A stretch of 35,661 nucleotides of DNA. It comes from FCB group bacterium. GTDB lineage: Bacteria; Fidelibacterota; Marinisomatia; SCGC-AAA003-L08; JACNLC01. Of this stretch, positions 17,805 through 25,133 are shown one piece after another. Within the stretch, counting starts at the first letter, position 1, and every line of letters starts with the position of its first letter. Position numbers and translations under genes: made by a program. The stretch is from NCBI GenBank assembly GCA_013152375.1, contig JAADGM010000018.1:1-35661 (forward strand), read 5' to 3'. The notes under the pieces were generated by a model. The model did no database searches, was not told where the DNA came from, and saw only the letters and a list, made by a program, of their open reading frames with translations.

Positions 17805-19427
17805 ATGCTAAAACGGAACCTTATTTTTGGTATCTTGTTCGGAGCGCTGTGTGTTCCGCTCACCGGTCAAACCTGTCCTCCGGCCGATACGACGGCCGTG
17901 GAACCTCTCCAGAATTATTGGGACATCCCCTACCAGAACAACTGGAACGGACTGGAAGTGATGACCTGGAATGTGGAACAGTTTCCCCTGAGCGGCAACA
18001 CTCTGACCTATGTCAATGAGATCATTTCCGATCTGCTGCCGGATGTGATCAATTTTCAGGAAATCACCGACCTTTCCCTGTTCAACACACTGGCATCCGG
18101 TCTGCCGGCCTATGAATTCATCCACACGGACTATGCCGCTTCGGGTGGTTACAGCATGGACCTTGGGATGGCCGTCCGCAGGGATTGCGTCAGCATTACC
18201 AATTACTCTACTCTTTTTCCCGGCGACGGATATATCTTTGCCGGACGCTATCCCCTGAAGGCAGAGCTTGTCTGGGGCTGTGGAGAAGCCACCCTGAATT
18301 TTCAGATGATCTGCGTCCATTTCAAATGCTGCAATGACGGTTTTGACCGTCGGTTGGCGGCAGCTGAAACTCTCAGGGATTATATCCACAACCAGATGGT
18401 CGGCCAGGGACAGCAAAATATTATTGTCGCCGGGGATTTCAACGATGAGATCAATGAGTCCGAACAGAATAACTCCCTGTGGCCTCTCGTGAACGACACT
18501 GCTGAAGTATATTTCACAACCACGCCCATCGTGGACGATAACAGTCAACAGTCCTTTCCCTGGTACTGGAATCCCAGCTTTCTGGACCATGTCATGATCT
18601 CATCCGGACTGTTTGATGAAAATACTGCCGGGACGGTGCAGACTCTACGCATCGATGACTACACAGGCAGCAGTACCTACCAGAACAATATCTCGGACCA
18701 TCGGCCTGTGATCTGGAAAATCCCCCTGGCCTCTGTTGGCTTTCCTGACGGACTGGTGATCAATGAGATCATGAACAATCCGTCGGCAGTCTCGGACACC
18801 TATGGAGAGTGGTTTGAATTGTTCAATAACGGTACGGAGACGTTTGATCTCAGCGGCCTCATCCTCAGAGATAACGACAGCGATCAGCATACCATTACAC
18901 AGCCCGGCGGTCTTTTTCTGGCGCCCGGTGACTACCTCGTCCTGGGGCGAAACGGCGATCCTGCCCTGAATGGCGGTGTGCAGTTGGATTATGTGTACGA
19001 TAATATAAATTTGGGCAATACTTGGGATGAGCTCATCATCCAGCATCCCGGAGGTGTCATCATTGATGCGGTGGCCTGGGATAACGGCGCCACTTTTCCG
19101 GACCCTGCCGGAGCCAGCATGATGCTCACGGATCCTTCCCTGGATAATGCACTGGGCACAAACTGGACAACTTCCGTAACCCCCATGTCCGATGGTGACC
19201 TGGGAACTCCCGGCCAGGAAAACACCGGCAGTGGTAGTTGCAGCTCCAGCGGAGAGGTGACCGGTGACGGCCTTGTCAACGTGGCAGATCTGGTGGCCAT
19301 TGTAGGCTACATTACCGGTTCAGTGTCGTTTGATGCCAACCAGCTTTGTGAAGCTGATGTCAATCAGGATGATACAATAAATGTGGTGGATTTAGTCCTG
19401 ATTGTTGATTACATTTTATCACCGTAA
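17805..19427 (+). CDS. secreted EEP-family nuclease with lamin-tail and dockerin domains
   Basis: This 540-aa exported protein has a signal peptide of about 21 residues. Its EEP domain (about 49-305) has a complete catalytic set: N56 in TWNVEQFP, E86 in NFQEI, H172 in CVHFKCC, D211/N213 in AGDFND, D261/H262 in SFLDHVM and D298/H299 in SDHRPV. A lamin-tail domain follows (from VINEIMNNPSA, about 318-455), then a serine/glycine linker and a C-terminal dockerin-like pair of calcium loops (GEVTGDGLVNVADLV and ADVNQDDTINVVDLV) that ends the protein. Unlike the 1227-aa protein it has no NYPNPFNP-type sorting domain. It is paralogous to the EEP half of the preceding gene (shared FAGR, CC and SDHRPV segments). 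An extracellular DNase is the most likely role. Dockerin-mediated docking is possible, but no cohesin was recognised in the window. Confidence 0.85.
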   Translation: MLKRNLIFGILFGALCVPLTGQTCPPADTTAVEPLQNYWDIPYQNNWNGLEVMTWNVEQFPLSGNTLTYVNEIISDLLPDVINFQEITDLSLFNTLASGLPAYEFIHTDYAASGGYSMDLGMAVRRDCVSITNYSTLFPGDGYIFAGRYPLKAELVWGCGEATLNFQMICVHFKCCNDGFDRRLAAAETLRDYIHNQMVGQGQQNIIVAGDFNDEINESEQNNSLWPLVNDTAEVYFTTTPIVDDNSQQSFPWYWNPSFLDHVMISSGLFDENTAGTVQTLRIDDYTGSSTYQNNISDHRPVIWKIPLASVGFPDGLVINEIMNNPSAVSDTYGEWFELFNNGTETFDLSGLILRDNDSDQHTITQPGGLFLAPGDYLVLGRNGDPALNGGVQLDYVYDNINLGNTWDELIIQHPGGVIIDAVAWDNGATFPDPAGASMMLTDPSLDNALGTNWTTSVTPMSDGDLGTPGQENTGSGSCSSSGEVTGDGLVNVADLVAIVGYITGSVSFDANQLCEADVNQDDTINVVDLVLIVDYILSP

Positions 19428-19467
19428 GAACGCAATTCTCTTAAAATTTATTTTTAAAGGGGCATTC

Positions 19468-20274
19468 ATGAAAACCAAAACAACTTTAACAACCTTGATC
19501 TTCAGCCTGATTGCATTGCTCTCCGCACAGGAAGCACAACCCTATCCGCCGTTGTACCTCGTCTCGATCCCCACTGCCGGTACACTCCCGAAAGGCACCT
19601 ACACTCTGGAAATGCTGTTGGAGAACCATGGCGGTATTCTGCCCAAACTGGCCGTGGGTCTTACGGATCATTTCACCATCGGCATGTCCTTCGGCGTGCA
19701 GAAATTCATCGGCGATGTCAAGGCGGAACTCAACAAGCAGACGCCTGAAGTTCAATTGAAATACCGTGTTTACGAAGAAAATACTTCCTGGCCGGCCGTT
19801 GTGATCGGTCTGGATACCCAGGGACGCGGGGCCTACCATGAAAAAGTCACAGAAAATGATACGACCACCGTTCTTAACCGCTATGACCAGAAAGCCTGGG
19901 GCGTTTATGTGGTTGCCAGCAAAAACTGGAACATGCTGGGGAATCTGGGAATGCACGTGGGCATCAGTAAAAACAACTGGGAGAACAAAGACGGCGACAG
20001 TGACATAGATTTCTTTTTCGGCTTTGACAAACAGCTCAACCGCACCTTTTCCCTGCTGCTGGAATATGATGCCGCTCTGAACGATAATGCGGATGCGTAT
20101 GATATCAATACAATCACCTTTGGCAAGGGACGAGGCTATTTGAATGCCGGTTTGCGCTGGGCTATTGCTCCCGGGCTCATGCTGGAGTTCGATGTCAACA
20201 ACATCACATTGAACAATAACGCCTCCCGCTACTCCAACCGCGAGGTAAAGATACTCTATTCCGAGTCCTTTTAA
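19468..20274 (+). CDS. predicted outer-membrane beta-barrel protein
   Basis: I chose the ATG at 19468 because AAAGGGG lies 5 nt upstream and the sequence then begins with a proper signal peptide (KTKTTLTTLIFSLIALLSAQ). An upstream in-frame extension to 19402 overlaps the preceding gene and lacks these signals. The 268-aa product consists of alternating strands (for example HFTIGMSFGVQKFIGDV, LGMHVGISKNN, DIDFFFGFDKQ) and ends in the aromatic tail YSESF. It resembles YjbH-like or other barrel proteins only loosely. It follows the EEP-dockerin gene and precedes a TPR gene in the same direction. No specific function can be assigned. Confidence 0.65.
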   Translation: MKTKTTLTTLIFSLIALLSAQEAQPYPPLYLVSIPTAGTLPKGTYTLEMLLENHGGILPKLAVGLTDHFTIGMSFGVQKFIGDVKAELNKQTPEVQLKYRVYEENTSWPAVVIGLDTQGRGAYHEKVTENDTTTVLNRYDQKAWGVYVVASKNWNMLGNLGMHVGISKNNWENKDGDSDIDFFFGFDKQLNRTFSLLLEYDAALNDNADAYDINTITFGKGRGYLNAGLRWAIAPGLMLEFDVNNITLNNNASRYSNREVKILYSESF

Positions 20275-20300
20275 GTATCAGGTCAGGGAAATTGAACCTT

Positions 20301-21038
20301 ATGAAGCCTTTTCTGCTCGCACTGCTCCTTAGCGGCCTGCTGTTCTCTGCGACGGCTGCTGAACTGGCGGAGATCGACAGTCTGGAGTCCCTCGGGGCTT
20401 ATCAGGTGGAACTAACTCAATTGAACCGGCTGGTTCAAAATGATCCCGGAAATGTGGAAATTCTCTGGCGCCTGGCCCAGGCGCATTTTGAAATTGCGGA
20501 CCAGACAGATGATGCTGACATTGACAGAGCTCAGCTCTATCCGGGACTCGAAGCCGCCCGTTCAGCCCTCAGGGCCGATTCCACCTCCGCCAGAGCCAAT
20601 CACTGGTATGCCGTACTCATGGGGCAGGTGGGGATGCTGGAAGGCACACGTCAGAAGATCATCAATTCGTATGATGTCCGCAAATATGCCCTAAGGGCCA
20701 TCCAGCTTGACCCGGCTTACGACGGAACCTATCATGTTATGGGGCGCTGGCATTACGAATTGGGTAGCCTGAACTGGTTCGAAAAGAAAATTGCTGAACT
20801 GGTTTACACCAAACTCCCCGAAGGCAGTTACGCAGAAGCGGAAGTGTTCTTTCGTAAAGCCATTCAGGCCAAACCGGATGAAATCCGGCATTACGTTTGG
20901 CTGGCGAAAACCCTCATAGAAGAAAATAAGGAATCTGAAGCCCGGCTGACCTTACAGGATGCCCTGGCCCTTAACGCCGCCACCGACAGCGACAGGCGTC
21001 TTCAGCAAGAAGCCCGGGAACTGCTGGAAGACCTTTAG
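20301..21038 (+). CDS. exported TPR-repeat protein
   Basis: I prefer the ATG at 20301, with AGGGA about 10 nt upstream, over a TTG three codons earlier. The 245-aa product has a signal peptide (ending near ATAAEL) and tetratricopeptide-like helices. These include VEILWRLAQAHFEIADQT, SARANHWYAVLMGQVGML, GTYHVMGRWHYELGSLNWFE and AEVFFRKAIQAKPDEIRHYV. The LNWFEKKIAELVYTKLPEGS segment is reminiscent of the RMDN (regulator of microtubule dynamics) TPR family, whose bacterial members have no settled function. It is the last gene of the exported-protein run. A periplasmic scaffolding role is plausible but unproven. Confidence 0.7.
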   Translation: MKPFLLALLLSGLLFSATAAELAEIDSLESLGAYQVELTQLNRLVQNDPGNVEILWRLAQAHFEIADQTDDADIDRAQLYPGLEAARSALRADSTSARANHWYAVLMGQVGMLEGTRQKIINSYDVRKYALRAIQLDPAYDGTYHVMGRWHYELGSLNWFEKKIAELVYTKLPEGSYAEAEVFFRKAIQAKPDEIRHYVWLAKTLIEENKESEARLTLQDALALNAATDSDRRLQQEARELLEDL

Positions 21039-21226
21039 GATAAATTGCTGCAGACGGATACCTGTTCGACCATTTAAGAAATCCAGATTGTCTCAAAACC
21101 ACCCGGGATAATTAGAAAGGGACAATTATTATTTATTTGTTGCTGAGGCTGGTACGATCAAAGCTGATAACTCTTGCCCCCATTTCTCTCTTCTCACTAC
21201 ACTGAAGGTCTCCGTAATTTGCAGTG

Positions 21227-22237
21227 ATGACGGCACGAAAAATCACTCAAAATACTGCAGAACCGCAAACAATAACGGCTAATGATTCTGCCGCGAATCT
21301 CACGATTGCACTAAAAATTCTGGCCCGGGAGCTGGGCTTTTCCAAAATCGGGATTGCTCCGGCCGGTGTCGACAGCGGCTATGCACAGCATCTGCAGGAA
21401 TGGCTTGACAGGAGCTATCATGGCAGCATGCAGTGGCTGGCGGCCCGTCAGGCGGAACGCAGTGACCTGTTCCAATACTTTCCAGAAGCCCGGTCAGTTA
21501 TCTCCGTGGCAATGAATTATTATACTCCCCCTGATGACCCACCCCCTGATCTTAAAATATCAAATTACGCCCTGGGGGAGGATTATCACGATGTGCTGAA
21601 AAAACGACTTTTCCGCCTGTTGTCCCGCATTCGCAAAAGTGTTCCGGAGGTCAAAAGCAGGATCTGCGTGGATACATCCCCCGTTCCGGACAAACATTGG
21701 GCCCGACAGGCCGGGTTGGGCTGGATCGGGAAAAATACCAATCTGATTACGAGAGATTACGGTTCATGGCTTTTCCTCGGTGAGCTTATTGTGGATATCC
21801 CTCTGCAATACGATGAGGTTTTCCGACACGACTACTGTGGTTCCTGTCAGGCCTGCCTGGAGGCCTGCCCGACAAACGCTCTGACAGAACCCTATGTGTT
21901 GGATGCCCGCAAATGCATCTCCTATCTCACCATTGAGCACAGGGGTGAGATCGCTCCTGAGTTATCGAACAAATTCGACGGCTGGATTTACGGATGTGAT
22001 ATCTGCCAGCAGGTATGCCCGTGGAATTTACGGTTTCAGCAGGAAACGACAGAACCGGCCTTCAAGCCCTGGTCGGACAAGCTGAATTTTCTGCAGTCTC
22101 CCGAAATACCCCTGGATGAAGTCATCTTTAAAAAACGGTTCAAGGGCAATCCAATCAAAAGAACCGGGGCGAGCCGCATGGAGAGAAATATCAAAACAGC
22201 TCTGAAAGCATTGGAAGAAAAGAGAGGAACCAAGTAA
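21227..22237 (+). CDS. queG: epoxyqueuosine reductase QueG
   Basis: QueG carries out the last step of queuosine synthesis, reducing epoxyqueuosine in tRNA to queuosine with cobalamin and iron-sulfur clusters. The 336-aa protein shows the N-terminal DUF1730-type domain (LGFSKIGIAPAG), the signature VDTSPVPDKHWARQAGLGWI, and two cluster motifs (CGSCQACLEACPTNAL and CDICQQVCPWN). It is somewhat shorter at the C terminus than the E. coli enzyme. The start is uncertain: GTG at 21224 and ATG at 21227 are adjacent and neither has a strong ribosome site, and the first 25 residues look non-conserved. It begins a cytoplasmic gene group after a 185-bp gap. Confidence 0.92.
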   Translation: MTARKITQNTAEPQTITANDSAANLTIALKILARELGFSKIGIAPAGVDSGYAQHLQEWLDRSYHGSMQWLAARQAERSDLFQYFPEARSVISVAMNYYTPPDDPPPDLKISNYALGEDYHDVLKKRLFRLLSRIRKSVPEVKSRICVDTSPVPDKHWARQAGLGWIGKNTNLITRDYGSWLFLGELIVDIPLQYDEVFRHDYCGSCQACLEACPTNALTEPYVLDARKCISYLTIEHRGEIAPELSNKFDGWIYGCDICQQVCPWNLRFQQETTEPAFKPWSDKLNFLQSPEIPLDEVIFKKRFKGNPIKRTGASRMERNIKTALKALEEKRGTK

Positions 22238-22276
22238 TTTCCCGTGGAATTAATGAAAGAAATTAAGGAGGATGAA

Positions 22277-22936
22277 ATGCCAAAAGTAGGAATCTGTCTC
22301 TCCGGATGCGGTGTCAACGACGGTTCCGAGATCCATGAATCCGTCATCACCCTGTTAGCTCTTGACCGTGCCGGCGCTGAGATCCTTTTTATGGCGCCGA
22401 ATATCGCCCAGACCAAAGTTGTCAACCATCTCACCGGCGAACTGATGAACGAATCCCGCAATGTACTGGTGGAAAGTGCCCGTATCGCCCGGGGGAAGAT
22501 CAGCGACCTTGCAAATGTCAGCGCCAGGGACATAGATGCTCTCATTTTTCCCGGCGGTTTTGGCGCGGCGCTGAATCTCTGTGATTTCGGCCTGAAGGGC
22601 GCCGACTGCGATATCAACCCTGAGGTTGAGCGTCTCATCAAAGAAATGATCACAGCCAGAAAACCCGTCGGCGTCATCTGCATTGCACCGGCAATGCTGT
22701 CACGGGCCCTGAAAGACCTGAACCTCAAACCGGAACTGACCGTTGGCAATGATCCGGGGACAGCCGGACAGATGGACCGGCTGGGGACAGTACATGTTGA
22801 ATGTCCCGTGCAGGAGTTTGTGGTTGATGAGCGTTACAAGATCGTGTCCACACCGGCCTATATGCTGGCCGGAAGGGTCTCCGAAGCAGCTGAGGGGATT
22901 GAGAAGCTCGTCCAAAAAGTACTGGCGTTGATCTGA
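22277..22936 (+). CDS. elbB: ElbB-type DJ-1/PfpI family glyoxalase
   Basis: I chose the ATG at 22277 because AAGGAGG lies immediately upstream and the 219-aa product matches the usual ElbB length of about 217 aa. An in-frame extension to 22244 has no such support. The protein shows the family signature VGICLSGCGVNDGSEIHES near the N terminus and the conserved IFPGGFGAALNLCDF segment. VICIAPAMLSRAL and TPAYMLAGRVSEAAEGIEKL follow. In E. coli the homologue (also called SCRP-27A or GlxIV) has weak glyoxalase activity and was linked to isoprenoid synthesis; its in vivo role is unclear. It starts 39 nt after queG and ends 3 nt before the next gene. Confidence 0.92.
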   Translation: MPKVGICLSGCGVNDGSEIHESVITLLALDRAGAEILFMAPNIAQTKVVNHLTGELMNESRNVLVESARIARGKISDLANVSARDIDALIFPGGFGAALNLCDFGLKGADCDINPEVERLIKEMITARKPVGVICIAPAMLSRALKDLNLKPELTVGNDPGTAGQMDRLGTVHVECPVQEFVVDERYKIVSTPAYMLAGRVSEAAEGIEKLVQKVLALI

Positions 22937-22939
22937 TAG

Positions 22940-23641
22940 ATGGGTGTGGGGATCCCCGTGACCAGATCCGTTACCCTGTTAAAAGAATTCAGTGGGAGTT
23001 CACCTATTTTCCCACTGCCCGATTTCGTTATGTTTCCCAAAACCGGGCATGCTTTTCATATTTTCGAGCCCCGCTATATCGATATGGTCCGTTCCTCACT
23101 GGCCTCAGACCGCTTTATCACCATGACTCTGCTGAAAGAGGGAAGTGGGAACCGCGGCTCCGAAGATCCCCCCATTCACACTATCGGGACGCTGTCCTAT
23201 CTCTTTGACAGTAAAAAACTGCCCAACGGAGATTACAACATTATGCTCATGGGATTGAATAAGGTCCTCATCAATGAAGCCGACAGAACCTACACCTATC
23301 GCAGGGGCGCAATGACCATTGTTGATGAGATTGAACACTGGCCTGAAGAAGGAGAAGACCGTCAGCGGCTGCTGCAGATATTCAGCCGTTTCCTTGAGCT
23401 TTCCAACACGGAGCCCCGTCTGAAACTCTTCGATAATCCCATTATCGACTCTCAAATGCTCACAAATCTGATCAGCGCTCTGCTGCCCATCCCGCCTTCC
23501 GAACAGCAGAAACTGCTCGAACTGCCGGATGTGAGTCTGCGTCTGAATGTCGTTTACCAGTATCTGGAAAAAGAGATCGAAGCCGAGCACCGCATCGAAG
23601 AGTTGAAAGATATCCTGCCCATTCCCCCGGACTGGAATTGA
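22940..23641 (+). CDS. Lon substrate-binding-domain protein
   Basis: This 233-aa soluble protein consists of a stand-alone LON N-terminal domain. It begins with the typical IFPLPDFVMFPKTGHAFHIF, continues with EPRYIDMVRSSL, and ends in a helical region (YQYLEKEIEAEHRIEELKDI). There is no AAA+ ATPase or Ser-Lys protease part. Such proteins are common in bacteria, and their function is not established beyond possible substrate or partner binding. The gene follows elbB with a 3-nt gap, so translation may be coupled. The first 20 residues before the conserved block may not be native, as another start further in is possible. Confidence 0.88.
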   Translation: MGVGIPVTRSVTLLKEFSGSSPIFPLPDFVMFPKTGHAFHIFEPRYIDMVRSSLASDRFITMTLLKEGSGNRGSEDPPIHTIGTLSYLFDSKKLPNGDYNIMLMGLNKVLINEADRTYTYRRGAMTIVDEIEHWPEEGEDRQRLLQIFSRFLELSNTEPRLKLFDNPIIDSQMLTNLISALLPIPPSEQQKLLELPDVSLRLNVVYQYLEKEIEAEHRIEELKDILPIPPDWN

Positions 23642-23670
23642 AAACTTTTGATATTAAATATTAATCCCTC

Positions 23671-25131
23671 ATGATAAAACGAATTCTGCTAGGCCTTGGA
23701 GGAGGGCTGGCTTTTCTGCTGCTGGTGCTGTTTGCAAACACCCTGAAACTGCATTCTAAGCAGCTTGAAATCGCCGCCGTCAAGCCCGTGATTATCCCGG
23801 ATTCCGCACTGGAGCATCTGTCAGCCGCTATCAAAATTCCAACGATCTCCACGGATGACAGTACGCGTTTTAATCCCGCCCCGTTTACAACATTTTTGGA
23901 ATTATTGGAACGCACCTACCCCCTTTGTAATACACTGCTGACCAAAACCATCATCAATCATTATGGACTTTTGTATCAATGGCCGGGGCAGGATACATCG
24001 TTAAAACCGATCCTGCTCACGGCTCATTATGATGTTGTACCGGTGGATACATCGTACGACGGCAGGTGGACAGAACCACCATTCAGCGGAAAAATCGACG
24101 GGCAATTCATCTGGGGAAGAGGTACCATGGACGATAAGCTGGGGGTGATTGGCATCCTTGAAGCAGCAGAGGGATTGCTGAAGAATGGATTTGTTCCGGA
24201 GAGAACCATCTATCTGGCTTTCGGGTATGATGAGGAGATCAACGGGTTACAGGGGGCGGCCAGGATCGCCGCATACCTGGGAGAAAGGAATATCCGCTTT
24301 GATTATGTACTCGATGAAGGACTGCTGATCGCAAGGGGTCTTGTACCGGGAATTACCAAAGATGTGGCACTGGTTGGTTTGAGTGAAAAAGGATTTCTGT
24401 CGGTAAAGCTCTCTGTCATAAAAGAAGGAGGACATGCCTCCATGCCGCAATCCGAAACAGTGATCGATATTTTGGCTAATGCGGTCCTGAACCTCCGCAG
24501 ACACAGGCCTGAAGCCCGGATCAGCGAGCCGGTGGAGCGATTTTTGGAATTTATCGGCCCCGAGATGCCGTTTTTTCAGAAGCTGGTGTTCGCTAATAAA
24601 GGTTTGTTGGGCAGGCTGATTCTAAAGGCCTATGAGCAGTCCCCGGCGGGTAATTCGCTCGTAAGGACCACCACCGCGCCAACCGTATTTTCTGCAGGTT
24701 CAAAAGCAAATGTACTGCCGGGTACGGCATCTGCCATTGTCAATTTCAGGATTTTGCCCGGCGAGACAATTGAGGGGCTTCTCGATCATGTAAAAAAAAC
24801 CATTGATGACCCCCGGGTAACGGTTGAGGTGTCCGGCGCTGCTGTCGAACCCTCACCCGTGTCTTCCACGGACAGCAAAGGCTTTATCACGATTGAAAAA
24901 ACGCTCCGGCAGATTTATCCGAAAGCCCTGGTGGCTGCATCCCTGGTGACTGCCGGCACCGATTCACGACATTACACCAGCATTGCCGATGATGTGTATC
25001 GGTTTTCACCACAAACAGCTACGGCTGAAGACCTGTTGCGGATCCACGGTCGGAATGAACGGATCGCAAAGGAAGACTTCAAAAATTGCATCCGCTTTTA
25101 CCGCCAGTTAATCGTTAACACAAATCCCTGA
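23671..25131 (+). CDS. M20 family metallopeptidase (PM20D1/carboxypeptidase S-like), membrane-anchored
   Basis: The 486-aa protein has an N-terminal hydrophobic anchor (about 7-23). It then carries the dinuclear zinc peptidase fold with H119 in TAHYDVVP, D154 in GRGTMDDK, E188/E189 in GYDEEINGLQGA, D215 in LDEG and a late His in TDSRHYTS. A dimerisation-domain block lies in between (LSEKGFLSVKLSVIKEGGHA). All metal and catalytic positions are present. Relatives hydrolyse N-acyl amino acids or small peptides. It probably faces the periplasm as a signal-anchored enzyme; the substrate is unknown. The stop codon lies two bases from the stop of the convergent lipoprotein gene, inside a 14-bp palindrome. 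Confidence 0.9.
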   Translation: MIKRILLGLGGGLAFLLLVLFANTLKLHSKQLEIAAVKPVIIPDSALEHLSAAIKIPTISTDDSTRFNPAPFTTFLELLERTYPLCNTLLTKTIINHYGLLYQWPGQDTSLKPILLTAHYDVVPVDTSYDGRWTEPPFSGKIDGQFIWGRGTMDDKLGVIGILEAAEGLLKNGFVPERTIYLAFGYDEEINGLQGAARIAAYLGERNIRFDYVLDEGLLIARGLVPGITKDVALVGLSEKGFLSVKLSVIKEGGHASMPQSETVIDILANAVLNLRRHRPEARISEPVERFLEFIGPEMPFFQKLVFANKGLLGRLILKAYEQSPAGNSLVRTTTAPTVFSAGSKANVLPGTASAIVNFRILPGETIEGLLDHVKKTIDDPRVTVEVSGAAVEPSPVSSTDSKGFITIEKTLRQIYPKALVAASLVTAGTDSRHYTSIADDVYRFSPQTATAEDLLRIHGRNERIAKEDFKNCIRFYRQLIVNTNP

Positions 25132-25133
25132 TA

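Noticed and set aside
17808-18590. 260-aa minus-strand frame antisense to the second EEP gene
   Set aside because: Long only because of the codon bias of the real plus-strand gene, which has a complete catalytic motif set, signal peptide and domain order.
19402-19467. Longer N terminus for the barrel gene starting at 19402
   Set aside because: It would overlap the preceding gene and put 22 residues ahead of a clear signal peptide; the ribosome site AAAGGGG points to 19468.
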